From NCBI GenBank assembly GCA_015698045.1, contig BLAL01000319.1, forward strand, positions 1,426,001-1,490,000: DNA of 64,000 nucleotides, given 5' to 3'. Origin of the DNA: Rhizophagus clarus (taxonomy: Eukaryota; Glomeromycota; Glomeromycetes; Glomerales; Glomeraceae). The position numbers were made by a program, and so were the translations under genes. The notes beneath the pieces were generated by a model. The model did no database searches. It had not been told where the DNA came from and was given only the letters and a program-made list of their open reading frames with translations. Every line of letters starts with the position of its first letter. Positions within the stretch are counted from its first letter, which is position 1. Shown one piece after another: positions 41,784-51,720 of the stretch.

Positions 41784-43601
41784 AAACTTTATATAATATA
41801 AAATGAATTATATGTAAAATCGGAATGGTGAATTCAATTATAGCATTTGTATTTGATTAAATTATAACAATCATTTTTTTTTGGCACAAGAATAACGATA
41901 AAGGTTACATATATCGTAATTAATTCTAACCGCGTGAAAAATCAGATAATTCAGATAACAAGAGATCTTATTTTGAGCCGGCAAAGTTGTATTGCAAATC
42001 GGTCTTTTATTACGGCATTACGATACAAGCACCATACTTTGTGATTAATAACTCTAATTATGTAATAATTTTTAGATATCAAAGGTTTATTTTATTTTAA
42101 TTAAATATCACATAAAGTATAAAACAATTATTCTGGCTATATAAATACATTTAAGGCCGGCAAAGCTGTATTGCAAATCGGCCCTTCTTATTTGAAAAGG
42201 GTAACAATTACATTAAATTAATACGGCACTTATTCAAAAATGTTTAAAAATGTTGCAACTTAATTCTCCAATAATCATCATTGTTATAATCAAGTTACTT
42301 ACGACTTAAGCCTACTTTGATTATAAATAAAACGGCACTTCGCACAGACAGAGCTCATGATATATGAGTTATCCCATCATGCCTATTTTACCCCTTGATA
42401 AAGGATTTTCATTGCATGTACTTTCCTAATCAATGATAATCAAAGTTACTTACGACTTAAGTCTACTTTGATTATAAATAAAACGGCACTTCGCACAGAC
42501 AGAGCTTATGATATATGAGTTATCCCATCATGCCTATTTTAACTATGATTAAAGAATTTACATTATTATTGTAAATATTTTACTCATAAGTCATAATGAT
42601 ATCTATTTAGACTTCGACGAATAATGCGACAGATGAGGCGGAATTATCATAACCAAAATTCGAAGCGAGAGGTCTATGTATAGTAAATAGATCATCAACT
42701 TTGGTACCAGAGTTATTTACAAACTTTAGGTGGCCACCTAGCCCACCTTTCCTATAACACACTATGCACGACGGCAAACGGTATAGGAGGCAGACTCTTC
42801 TTTCAGAAAGAAAGTTTTTTTTTGAAAAAAAAAAAATAGTACAATTAAATAGCGTTTAATTAAATGTGATTAATTAACTTTTTAGGAATAGGCCTTATCA
42901 ATGCGATCTCATCAGTTTTGATTATCACTATTCAACCTTATGAATACTTCAGTTATTGTTTGTGAAATCGAACCAACTGGGAATTCAATGTACAAAACAA
43001 GTAGAATATTTAGAATAGTATCTTATATTTATTAGTATAATAAATAATTTCAAAAATCCTATGATGTAAAATTACGAAATATTACAATTTAAATATCGGC
43101 AAAGGCTATTTTAAATAGAGTAAAATCTTTATTCGACTTGTGTCAAAAGCGGTAAAGTTTACACTAAATATAATATCTCCGGTTTAAATATTGGCATTTA
43201 ATTAAAAAAAAGGTAAAAATCGGCCGCTAAAATCGGCATTTCTGGATGAAAAATCAGAAGTTAACAAAATTGGCAAAAAATTAGTAAAATAATCGGCAAA
43301 GCCTTATTGAAATCGGCAAGGGAATTTTAAATAAGATAAAATCCTTTATTCGAACTATACGAAAAGGGTAAAGTATATAATAAATATAATATCTCCGGTT
43401 TAAATATCGGCATTTATTTAAAAAAAGGTAAAAATCGGCCGCTAAAATCGGCATTTATGACTGAAAAATTGGAATTTAACAAAAATCGGCAAAAATAGAT
43501 ATGGCTATACTAAAATAAGCAAAATTTGGCATATTCTATATTGAAGTCGGCAAGGCTATTTTAAATAGAGCAAAATCCGATTTTTTTTCATTCGACCTGT
43601 A
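41784..43601. repeat. Right subterminal region of the CACTA-like element
   Basis: No gene. Several direct repeats occur. GGCAAAG.TGTATTGCAAATC appears near 41981 and 42156. A 100-bp block (42291-42390 and 42442-42541, containing AAAACGGCACTTCGCACAGA) is duplicated. A roughly 170-bp block (about 43092-43260 and 43300-43470, containing AATATCTCCGGTTTAAATAT and AAAATCGGCCGCTAAAATCG) is also duplicated. The terminal repeat closes the element at 43601. Confidence 0.75.
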
Positions 43602-43825
43602 TCTACTACTACGAGAAAATAATGGTATCCCTTGGGGTCTATAGGCATTTCTCCTAAATCAGACTGCTGAGTAGCATTTTCTTTCCAGATGATTACTTTT
43701 GGACGCTCAGATCTTTTTTCCTTTAGAGGTCTTCGATAGATGTTATAATGCTCTTGGTCTTTAAGAAGATGTGCTGGTACCCCTGATAGGTTATAAAATT
43801 TATAATACCTCTCTAAAGGGGTCAT
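43602..43825 (-). pseudogene. Chromodomain integrase, younger copy, N-terminal part
   Basis: The ATG at 43825 starts MTPLERYYKFYNLSGVP and continues to QQSDLGEMPIDPKGYHYFLV, which includes the first catalytic Asp of the rve core. The reading then enters the CACTA-like terminal repeat. The rest of the gene is at 32851-33727. The gene is divergent from the zinc-ribbon ORF, whose longest frame starts at 43827. Confidence 0.85.
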
Positions 43826-43826
43826 A

Positions 43827-44186
43827 ATGTTTAAAATTAAAGATTTACTACTAGAATTCAAATTTGTGGATATGACAGAGATATATTGTACAAAGTGTAG
43901 AAAGAAGACAGAAACCTCTTCAGAAGTTCAGGATATGACCGATAATGGTCGATATCGAATTCATGGTGATTGTATTATCTGTGGGATGCATAAGAACACC
44001 CTTACTGGTAAAAATTGGGAGGTTAAATTACAAAGCAAAAGAGAGGTTCTGGATGCTAAGAAAAAGAGAAAGAAGACGGCTACAAACAAGAAGGCTAAGA
44101 AACTTGGTCTTAAGATTTTGGATGCCGATGACAAAGTTCAGGCTTATATTAAGAGGTATTTAAGGGATGCAACAAAAGAGAGTTAA
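43827..44186 (+). CDS. DUF5679-like zinc-ribbon protein
   Basis: An intact ORF of 119 residues, with a more likely start at 43872 (MTEIYCTKC), which matches the old copy's start context. It has C-x2-C (CTKC), then GRYRIHGDCIICG with the second C-x2-C, the pattern of small viral zinc ribbons. A strongly basic middle (LDAKKKRKKTATNKKAKK) suggests nucleic-acid binding. It lies between the integrase (divergent) and ORF Z. Small proteins of this kind are common accessory genes in Polintons and large DNA viruses. Confidence 0.68.
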   Translation: MFKIKDLLLEFKFVDMTEIYCTKCRKKTETSSEVQDMTDNGRYRIHGDCIICGMHKNTLTGKNWEVKLQSKREVLDAKKKRKKTATNKKAKKLGLKILDADDKVQAYIKRYLRDATKES

Positions 44187-44225
44187 TTGAAAATATGACA
44201 CGATTTATTAGTGATAAACATAACA

Positions 44226-44492
44226 ATGGAAAGAACTACAACCCCTCCAAGTACTTCGAGATTAGAAAGTGACGAAGAAGAAGAGATACCAGCTCCTACA
44301 CAAGGTGATAGCTCTGTAAGTGAATATTTTGAGTCAATAAAATTGTATGCTATAGCCCAAAATGAGGATTTGGATCATATAAACATTAAAGTAAAATTCA
44401 TTCTTGGATTAAAACTAGATAATGCAAAGCGTGCTAAAGAGTTTGGATTTGAAAAACCATTAAAAGAGATAGTTGAACATTTAGTTGGGTGA
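44226..44492 (+). CDS. ORF Z, small acidic protein at the right end of the element
   Basis: 88 residues from ATG at 44226: T/P/S-rich N-terminus, acidic stretch ESDEEEEIPAP, then a helical C-terminus (KEFGFEKPLKEIVEHLVG). It is absent from the old copy, where the zinc-ribbon gene is followed directly by the terminal region. It stops 24 bp before the terminal repeat. I do not recognise the family. Confidence 0.5.
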   Translation: MERTTTPPSTSRLESDEEEEIPAPTQGDSSVSEYFESIKLYAIAQNEDLDHINIKVKFILGLKLDNAKRAKEFGFEKPLKEIVEHLVG

Positions 44493-44516
44493 TCGATATT
44501 AGCTGTTTTTTTTTCA

Positions 44517-45126
44517 GGTATATTTGTATGCTATTGGGAGGCATAGGAATTTAGTATGAGTAGGTATATATAGGTGGTTAGTACAAGAAGGTATGCTATA
44601 TATACCCAATATTTTGGTACAAAGAGCAGGATTTGTCATCGTACCAAATTCTGACCACTTTTTGTACCAGGAAAATAGGGAAATTGGCATTCTGAAGGCT
44701 TTAGAAATGTAAAATTAATACTTTTGGATCAGGTACATTGGTTCGAGGGATTTTTCCAAAAAGTTTTATATATTATAAGCGTTGTATATAGGTATATATG
44801 TATATAGTGTCTGGAGTTGAATAATATTTTTGGAAATTGTCTTCGTACCATTGTACCAAACCATTATTGTGTATGATTTTGCCTTTATTTCGTGATTTTG
44901 ATGGTTATTTGATATGTTTTCTGGTACGAGGATTGGTACAAAGTTGGTACGAGGGGTATATATAGGAGGTCGTACCAGGGGATATGGTATTTATCTATGG
45001 TATTGTTAGAGACACGCCGTAAAGGCGCTGGGAGGCTAACTGGAAGGGGATCTGATAGGGTTTTACCCCGGAGGAGGGATGTATAGAGGCTTTAGTCACC
45101 GCTGGGCATAGCCTGGCATCGACGAC
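44517..45126 (-). repeat. Right terminal inverted repeat of the younger Polinton-like element
   Basis: Reverse complement of 20167-20775 with few differences; similarity ends at GGTATATTTGTATGC on the inner side. It carries the same GC-rich outer 140 bp and GTAC-centred words. Confidence 0.88.
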
Positions 45127-45713
45127 ATATGTTCAGCTCAAACCAATCTCTTTATGCTTATATCCTTTCAGGACTACAAGATCTTCTTTAATAATACAAC
45201 CTGGTAAAAGTTCTATTGATACATTTTTTACTATACCAAGTGGTTCACTTGGCCCTGACGCACCAGTAATGCTATGCTTTATAAATTTATCAGATTTTAG
45301 TTTTAGTTCTGAAACTGTTTCTTCTTAGATAAAAGAGACATTAACACAGGAATTGGCTAGACATTGAATATCTATCCCATTTACATTTCCATTTATAGCC
45401 AAAAGATCCTTAGAATTTTCCAACCGAGCAACATTAATATCTATAGCCATTGGACCCAAATATTCCTCTTGTACTTCTGGTTGTTCTTGAAGAGCGCTTT
45501 CATAATTTTCTAATATTTTATAGACGATCTCCTGAATAATCTTTCTGATATCAGCAAGCTTTAGGAGATTTATAAGCTCCATTTTAGTAAAGTTTGTTGG
45601 TGGAATTTTCACCACCCCAGTTGATTTAGATGGTGATTTAGATGTTAATTTAGATATTGATTTAGATGCAGGGCTAGGGTTTAACGTCTTACCTTTATTT
45701 GAAACTATCTTTT
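45127..45713 (-). pseudogene. Protease of the old copy (right of the insertion)
   Basis: Homologue of 31390-32091 in inverse orientation. It shows the N-terminal helix (LINLLKLADIRKIIQEIVY), the LLAINGNVNGIDIQCLANSC region where the catalytic Asp has become Asn, a TAA shortly after, and the downstream GYKHKEIGLS segment reaching the ATATG junction. It continues at 20042-20166. The frame is -1 to gag across the A9 run at 45710-45718. Confidence 0.78.
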
Positions 45714-47125
45714 TTTTTGAACAAGCATAATTTCTCCATTCTCACCTTGAACTAGTTCTATAAGTACACCTCGAATGGTATTGGAAGTGTCCATAGGATC
45801 ATCATGATCATCCAAGAAAAGTTCACGCATTACCCTATTTAATTCTGCATCTTCACGTCTTTCTCTAGCTTTTGTGATTCTTTTAGCAATCTTACCAGCT
45901 AATCTTTGTTCTAATGTATTTCTAGGAGCAGGTTTACCTAATGCATAATCAAATAGCTGTTGGAAATGCCTATCATCTTTCCTATCTTCATCAAATGGAT
46001 TAGGACCTTCATCAGGATATGAATCCTGTGCATAAAGTTCCCAATCATCACGATATTGAGGCTTAGGTTTAGGCTTAGGTCTATAAATTGGCTTTACATC
46101 TCGAACCTTAAGACTTTCTTGCAATTGACGAATTTGGGATTGAAAAGTTTCAGTCTGTTGTTGCAATAAACGATTCATCTCTTCTTGGGTAACTGCATGA
46201 TGTTGGACTGGTTTTAATATAACTGGCTCCTGACTAACTGGTGGCAATTGCTTTGGAATAATTTGACTATCCTTCTGATAACGTATATTTTTTTATCTTT
46301 CTTTATCAAGACGTAATTCAGCCTTTCTTTTTTCAACTTGTTCAAGAAGACCTACCAATTTCTCTATATCTCATTCAGCACCAATTCTTTCAGCTTCAAT
46401 CGTACAATCATCATTCAGATTTCTTAGAAACTGATTAACTAAAACATCATTACCATAGCCTAATAACTCAGCACTTCTTCTAACTTTATCATAGAAATCT
46501 CAAACAGGCATGTTTTCTTGAAAAAGATTGCTAAACCTTAATTTAATTAAGACATGACAGGGATAGGTTGGGATTACATATAGTTGACCAATACCTGCTC
46601 CACCAGCAATTGCAATACCAGCTCCAGCTGCATCACCAGCAGCATTGTGATTAAGAGGATCATTAGTAAATTTCATACCAGCATGATTTAGCCAAATATC
46701 TCTATTCCCTTCTATTGCATAATCAGGCCAAACATCAGTGACTGGATTATTAACACCAGCATCAGCACCATCAGTCATATGAGCCCTTGCACCAGAAGGG
46801 TTAACCCATATATTTACTGGACAATTAGCAGCATTACCAGCCAAAGCCTTAAATGCTGCCTCACCTCCATGTGCAGCACGAAGAAGAATATTTCTAAGCT
46901 TAACTTTTTTTCCTAAAATATTACTATCATACCATCTAGCAGCTGAACCAGTTAAGCAAACACGAAGTATACCCATAGCTTTCTCCCAACCTGCTGAATT
47001 ACCAGCAACAGCCGATGAATCAATTCCAATACTATGAATATAGCCCTTATATAACTCAAAAATTTCTCAAGATCATCATCATCATTTCCAGCAAAAACTG
47101 GCATTCCTATTGCAACTGTAGCCAC
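45705..47125 (-). pseudogene. Gag of the old copy
   Basis: Homologue of 29945-31396. The G/A-rich insertion, LVNQFLRNLNDDC region, Q-rich coil and basic tail are all recognisable. Several stops occur (for example near 46305, 46370 and 46500). Where the younger copy has TAG near 30269 this copy has TGG, and where the younger copy has frame slips near 30217 and 31110 this copy keeps the frame. The two copies have therefore decayed independently. Confidence 0.78.
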
Positions 47126-47465
47126 ATTACTTGTGGATTATCCAGATGAGGATTGTTAACTATAGGTCCAACTTGTCTAATTTGAAACTACTGCGCTTGA
47201 ATTCTAAGGGCAGCCAATTGTGCTTGCATTCTATCATGAATTCGTCTCAAGTTTCTAGATGTAAGTCATTCTATTGCAAGTTGGTGTATTAATTTATTAT
47301 TTCTTTGTTGTAAAATATTCCTAATTCTTCTTTACCGTACTTGCTGATCTTGTAATTGATTAGCTTAATCACAATTTGCATTTACCAGATGATTTCTTTC
47401 ATTTTGCAATCCGTTCCTCTCATTTTAACATGCAATAAGATGCTGTCTAATACCATGAATCTCAC
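47107..47465 (-). pseudogene. Coiled-coil gene of the old copy, distal part
   Basis: Matches about 29610-29963, including the same TAA and TAG positions. It is cut at 47465 by the 3.2-kb inverted-repeat element; the proximal part is at 50674-50969. Confidence 0.7.
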
Positions 47466-50400
47466 ATCAGAAAAGTTATATCAGTTCAGATCTGTAGTAA
47501 TCTGTGATTTTAGCAGATTGCCCACTTTTTTTTGTGCTATTTTGATAAAAATCTGCGCAATACTGCAAAAATTTTTTTTTATTTTTTTTTAAAGATTTTT
47601 TTATAAAAAATTTGTGATAATCTCCAAAATTGCAGATTTTTACAAAAATCTAAAGATATCTTCGCAATTTTCTTTTTAATTTGATAAACTTCACATAAAC
47701 TTACTGTTTTATTTTGATAAACTTTACATCTTAAGTTTGTTTTAATAAACTTTCAAAGAAATAATTTTTTTTTACACTTAAAAAATCATTTCTTTAAAGT
47801 GTTGTGTTGTAAAAAAAATGTATTACTTTAATGCCTTTTAAAGAAATAATTTGTTAAAGATACCAAAAAAAATTAATAGTTTAAGCTCAAAAGTAACTTT
47901 GAAAAAAAATTATTTTAACAAATGTTAGTGTTTATTTATATTTTGCACCAAAGATATAAGTTCCAGAATGAGTTCTGGACTGTAATTTTGAAGAAAAACT
48001 ATTTTTATTATTTGCATTTTGTAGTTTTTCAGCCATTTTTCTATTTAATGAATATTGCTAACATTTGATTTTTCATTTTTTTTCAGGTCTGAAGCGCCGA
48101 AAGGCAAGTTCCTATCTTCAAAAAAAAATAAACGTTAATAGAGTCCAAAACGCAATGTCAGAAAACACCAATTTCGAAGGTAATATCTTGTCATTTGACC
48201 AGTGTAACCTTCAGAAAAATTTTTTTTATTACAATTTAACGAGCGTTGGCTAACGCTCATTTTCCTTTTTTTTTATATATTTAAAACGCTGAAGGTAGTG
48301 TGGGTTCCGGACTCAATTTCAAAGTTAGCCTTCGAAATTAATTTTTTTTTTTAATTTGCCTTAACAAACATTAGCTAACATTTGGTTTTATCAACCATTT
48401 GCAAGTCCAGAATGCCGAATGTGTGAATATTGGACTCCCATTTCAAAGGTAGGACTTTAAAATAATTTTCTTTTGAAGTTTTTTTTTATTATAAATTGTT
48501 TAACAAATATTACTCATGTTCATTTTTTTTATTTTTTAGGTCCAGAACTCCTTTAGATGCGGACTGGTATTTCGAAGGTATGATATCTTCAAAATTTTAT
48601 TTTTTTTTGTTTTATTTAAACGAACGTTACTAATGTTCATTTTTTTTTATTTTTAAGTCCAGAAGTCCTTTAGAGGAGGACTACTGTAAGTAAAAAAAAA
48701 ATATTTTTTTTTACTTTTATTTCAACAAACGTTAACTAATGTTCATTTTCTTTCTTTTTTTAGGTCTGGAAGAAATGGACCTCAGTATTTCGAAGTTAAA
48801 GAAAACTTCAAAATAAATTATTTTTTTTTTATTTTTATCTTACGAAATGTTACTAATATTTCATTTCATTTTTTTAGGCCCAAAATTCTAATTCGAAGCA
48901 GACCGATGTATTTTGAAAGTAAAGAAACTTTGAAATAATTTTTTTTTTACTTCAACAAACATTAACAACAAACATTAACTAATGTTTATTTTCAATTTTT
49001 TTTGGATCCAGACGAAGCCTAGACTATATTCGAAGGTAAAGCCTTCAATTTTTTTTTTGTTTTTATTTAATGAATATTGATTAATGTTCGTTTTATTCTT
49101 TTTTAGATAGATGAAGGACATTTTGAGGGTATGACCTTCGAAAAAAACTTATTTAATTATTTTATTTAACGAATGTTGTTAACGTTTGATTTTTTTTCTT
49201 TCTTTTATTCAATGAATATTTACTAACATTTTTTATTTTTTTTTAGTCTAGAAAACTGGGAGTATTATTGACACCAATTTCGAAGGTAAAACTTCGAATT
49301 TTTAATTCTTTTTTGCTTTTTTTTATTCAATGAACGTTTACTAACATTCTTTATTTTCTTATTCTTTTTTTTTGTAGGTCCATGGTTGGATTCCTAGAAG
49401 AAATTTCAAAGATAGAACTTTGAAATTCTTTTTTAATAAGACGGTTTGCTAATGCTTATTTTTATAGGTCTGCAGCTTCCTAGAACGTTACAAAACTTCA
49501 AAGGTATTTTACGAAGTTCCTTTTATTTTTTTTTGAAATTTCTTAATGAACATTTACTAACATTTCATTTATTTTGTTTCTTATAGGTTTACGGCTTCTG
49601 GACGAGTTTCTGGATAAGATTTCAAAGGTAAAACTTCAAAGTTATTCAAAATGTTAAACTAAACATTAATTAACGCTTTGACTCTATTCTTCGTAAGCTT
49701 ACAATACTGTCCAGACTTTCTTTTTTAACCAAAATGTTGACTCTTTTGTGGTTTTGTGGCTTCGAAGGTAAATAATATTTTTTTTATTTTTATTTCAACG
49801 AACGTTAACTCACATTTGTATTTATTTTTTTTAGGTCTGAAACCTCTTTTAAGACAGACTAGTTATTTAAAGGTAATAAAAAAAAATGAAATTTTTTTTT
49901 TGTTTTATTTTAGCAAAACGTTTACTAACGTTTTGATTTTTTTATTTTGTAGGCTCATGGCTTCTTGGATGCTAACAAAAGATGGGAAAGAATTAAAGTC
50001 AGAGGTAGTAAAAGGAAAGTGGAAAAACGACAAAAAGAAGAGCCTCCTAAACTAGATTTCAAAGGTACTTACTTTCAAAAATTAATTTTTTTTGCTTTGT
50101 TAATAAAATATAAACTAACGTTTCAGTTCTTTTTTTTAGGTTTACGGCTTTCCAGACGCCTTCTGATAGAATTTTGAAGTTAAACTTCAAAATTATTTCA
50201 TTTTTTTTTTATTTAAATGATAATATTTCACTTTTCTTTAGTTAGATCGAAGAAATTAAAGTTGTTTGTTAGAATCAAACCAACTGGAACAATGTCCAAA
50301 CCATTAATAACAACATAATTTAAACGTCTGTAAAGAAAAGAAAAGAAAAGGAGACTTTTAATTAGTGCATTTAGTTAGCAAATAAGATAGTTTAGTATAT

Positions 50401-50673
50401 ATACTGTACTTTTAAATTTGTAAATATCTTTATTAATAAATTGATATTAGTTAATGTTAAGTTAAAACATTGTCTAATTGTAAATTTGCATTAGTGTTTT
50501 TGAAAAATTTCGCAGGTTTTATTTGTAAAAATTTTCGCAGATTTTTTAGTATTTGCAGATTTGCGCAGAAATCCATGAAATTTTTCAGTGCTGCGCATCG
50601 GTATGTCCTCAGATCTGTGCAGAATTGGATTCTGCAGAATTGCGCAGATCTGTGAACCAAAATTTTTCCTGAT
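47466..50673. mobile_element. 3.2-kb inverted-repeat element carrying intron array D
   Basis: The left end ATCAGAAAAGTTATATCAGT continues into TCAGATCTG. It is an imperfect inverted repeat of the right end, which reads CAGATCTGTGAACCAAAATT then TTTCCTGAT. Flanking bases are TCAC (47462-47465) and GCAC (50674-50677), compatible with a 3-bp CAC duplication. The uninterrupted site is known from the younger copy near 29605. Both subterminal regions are rich in GCAGATTTTT and TGCGCAGA words. The interior holds about 16 intron-like units and no long ORF. The superfamily is unknown. Confidence 0.75.
48060..50230 (+). repeat. Array D: about 16 intron-like units with structured splice regions
   Basis: Each unit of about 110-170 bp has a short exon-like block, a donor-like GTAAA/GTATG/GTAGG, an ACTAAC/ACTAAT-type branch-point region, poly-T and AG. 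The exon end and intron start form a stem (TTCGAAG...CTTCGAA at 49280; TTTCAAAG...CTTTGAAA at 49403), and a second stem flanks the branch point (GAGCGTT...AACGCTC at 48241; CAAAACGT...ACGTTTTG at 49914; GAACGTT...AATGTTC at 48622). Stem changes are compensatory between units. The longest open frames in the array are about 60-100 codons and not convincing. Confidence 0.7.
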
Positions 50674-50969
50674 GCACGTTCTCTAGCATTGGTCACTTCT
50701 TGCAAAAACTTTAATAAACCAGTTGAAGTATCAAGCTCTTCCCTAGTTTGTCTTGCTCTTTCTTCAAACTATATACCATGAGCTATAATCAATCCAATAA
50801 TGTACTTAATCTCATGATTAATATTTATAAGATTTGGTGTAATAGTTATTCAACCATTTACCAGCAGGGCATCTGCATCATTCTTAAGTGCATTAATTAG
50901 CTGATTAATATCTATAACTACTAAATGTGCTGGAAAGACGCCTGTAGGATCGGTAGGAATATATGCTAT
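50674..50969 (-). pseudogene. Coiled-coil gene of the old copy, proximal part
   Basis: On the minus strand it encodes a close match to residues 1-97 of the 29313 ORF (PTDPTGVFPAHLV, DINQLINALKN, QEVTNARERA). The start codon is ATA instead of ATG. It is cut at 50674 by the inverted-repeat element. Confidence 0.7.
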
Positions 50970-51008
50970 TTTGAATATACTATACACTATATACTATTAA
51001 TTGCTTAA

Positions 51009-51060
51009 AATAGACTTATATGTGTATAATTTGGATGAATATAGTAGTGATACTAGGCTA
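51009..51060 (+). pseudogene. First codons of the old copy's packaging ATPase
   Basis: Encodes DLYVYNLDEYSSDTR, matching the N-terminus of the ATPase at 27977-29275, again divergent from the coiled-coil gene. Similarity stops abruptly at about 51060, which marks the broken end of the old copy. Confidence 0.7.
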
Positions 51061-51720
51061 AAGTTACCAGCCAAAATGGTAAAGGTCAATGCCGAAATGT
51101 CGAAATTAAAATCTGTCGAAACGCCGAAATGCCAAAATAATTTCGACATGTAGAAATTATTGAAATATCGAAATAGTCAGAATTGTCAAAATAATTTTGA
51201 CATGTCGAATTGACGAAATTGTCGAAATGTACAAACTGTATGAAATTAATTTTGACATGTCAAAATTTTTAGAATTGTCGAATTGATGAAATTGTCAAAA
51301 TGTACAAACTGTACGAAATTAATTTCAACATGTCGAAATTTTTAGAATTGTCGAATTGTTAAAATTGTCGAAATGAAAAACTGATGTATTCAAAATTGAT
51401 ATTGTAAATAAATGAATATGTAAATTTAAATAAAAATAATTAGTTAATGTTTTATTTAAAGCAAAAATTCTTATTTATTTAGTGAAAAAAATAAATAAAA
51501 TCATCCATAAGTGGACAAAATTGTCCAAAAAAAAGTAAAAAAAAAAATAAACAAATCGCTAAAAAATTATAAAAGTACGAAATTCGGACAAAATTGTCCA
51601 AAAAAAAGTAAAAAAAATAGACAAATCGCTAAAAAAATATAAAGTATGAAATTTGGACAAAATTGTCCAAAAAAAATTGCCTACAAAGTAAGAAAAAATT
51701 GCCAAAAAAAAAATATATCG
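51061..51720. repeat. Low-complexity arrays: TTTCGACATGTCGAAA and GGACAAAATTGTCC
   Basis: At 51070-51375 GAAATTGTCGAAATG and TTTCGACATGTCGAAA-type palindromic words recur many times, including two near-identical blocks of about 85 bp. At 51505-51720 a unit of 60-85 bp containing GGACAAAATTGTCC plus an A-rich stretch and AAATCGCTAAAAAA is repeated three times. The second palindrome is the one in the 91-bp array at 25563-26036. No gene. Confidence 0.65.

Larger units (their letters stand above)
33728..43601. mobile_element. Plavaka/CACTA-like (tnp2) DNA transposon inserted in the integrase
   Basis: The 9,874-bp element has perfect 24-bp inverted ends (TACAGGTCGAATG onward at 33728; mirrored to CATTCGACCTGTA at 43601). 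TCT is duplicated on both sides (33725-33727, 43602-43604). The empty site is confirmed by the other integrase copy near 18455. A 3-bp duplication, subterminal repeats rich in AAAATCGG and ATCGGCATT, and a tnp2-type transposase fit CACTA/Plavaka. It carries a decayed transposase (plus) and a multi-exon accessory gene (minus). Confidence 0.9.
20167..45126 (+). mobile_element. Younger, complete Maverick/Polinton-like element with Gag and retropepsin
   Basis: The element is bounded by inverted repeats of about 610 bp starting GTCGTCGATGCC (20167) and ending GGCATCGACGAC (45126), with a 5-bp target duplication ATATG (20162-20166, 45127-45131). It is inserted in the protease gene of an older copy of itself. 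Gene order: SF3 helicase, DNA polymerase B, ORF Y, adaptor-like protein, winged-helix-like protein (all plus), packaging ATPase (minus), coiled-coil protein, Gag, protease (plus), ORF X and integrase (minus), zinc ribbon and ORF Z (plus). About 9.87 kb of it is a CACTA-like insertion. Helicase, polymerase, ATPase and chromodomain integrase place it in the Maverick/Polinton group. Capsid-type genes appear replaced by a retroelement Gag-protease pair. Confidence 0.88.
17268..51060. mobile_element. Old, decayed Maverick/Polinton-like copy (outer element, interrupted)
   Basis: The old copy is split by a younger element at 20167-45126. Read along the plus strand its pieces are, in order: an eroded terminal region, zinc-ribbon gene (minus), integrase (plus), acidic ORF (plus), protease C-terminal end (minus); then, beyond the insert, the rest of protease, gag and coiled-coil gene (all minus), and the first 17 codons of the ATPase gene (plus). 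This is the inverted order of the younger copy. It is broken off at about 51060, so helicase and polymerase genes are missing. Stops and frameshifts are frequent. A second insertion (47466-50673) splits its coiled-coil gene. Confidence 0.85.

Noticed and set aside
20167..45126. Endogenous giant-virus fragment
   Set aside because: Helicase, ATPase, zinc ribbon and adaptor-like genes would fit, but inverted ends, a 5-bp target duplication and an rve-chromodomain integrase define a discrete Polinton-like transposon.
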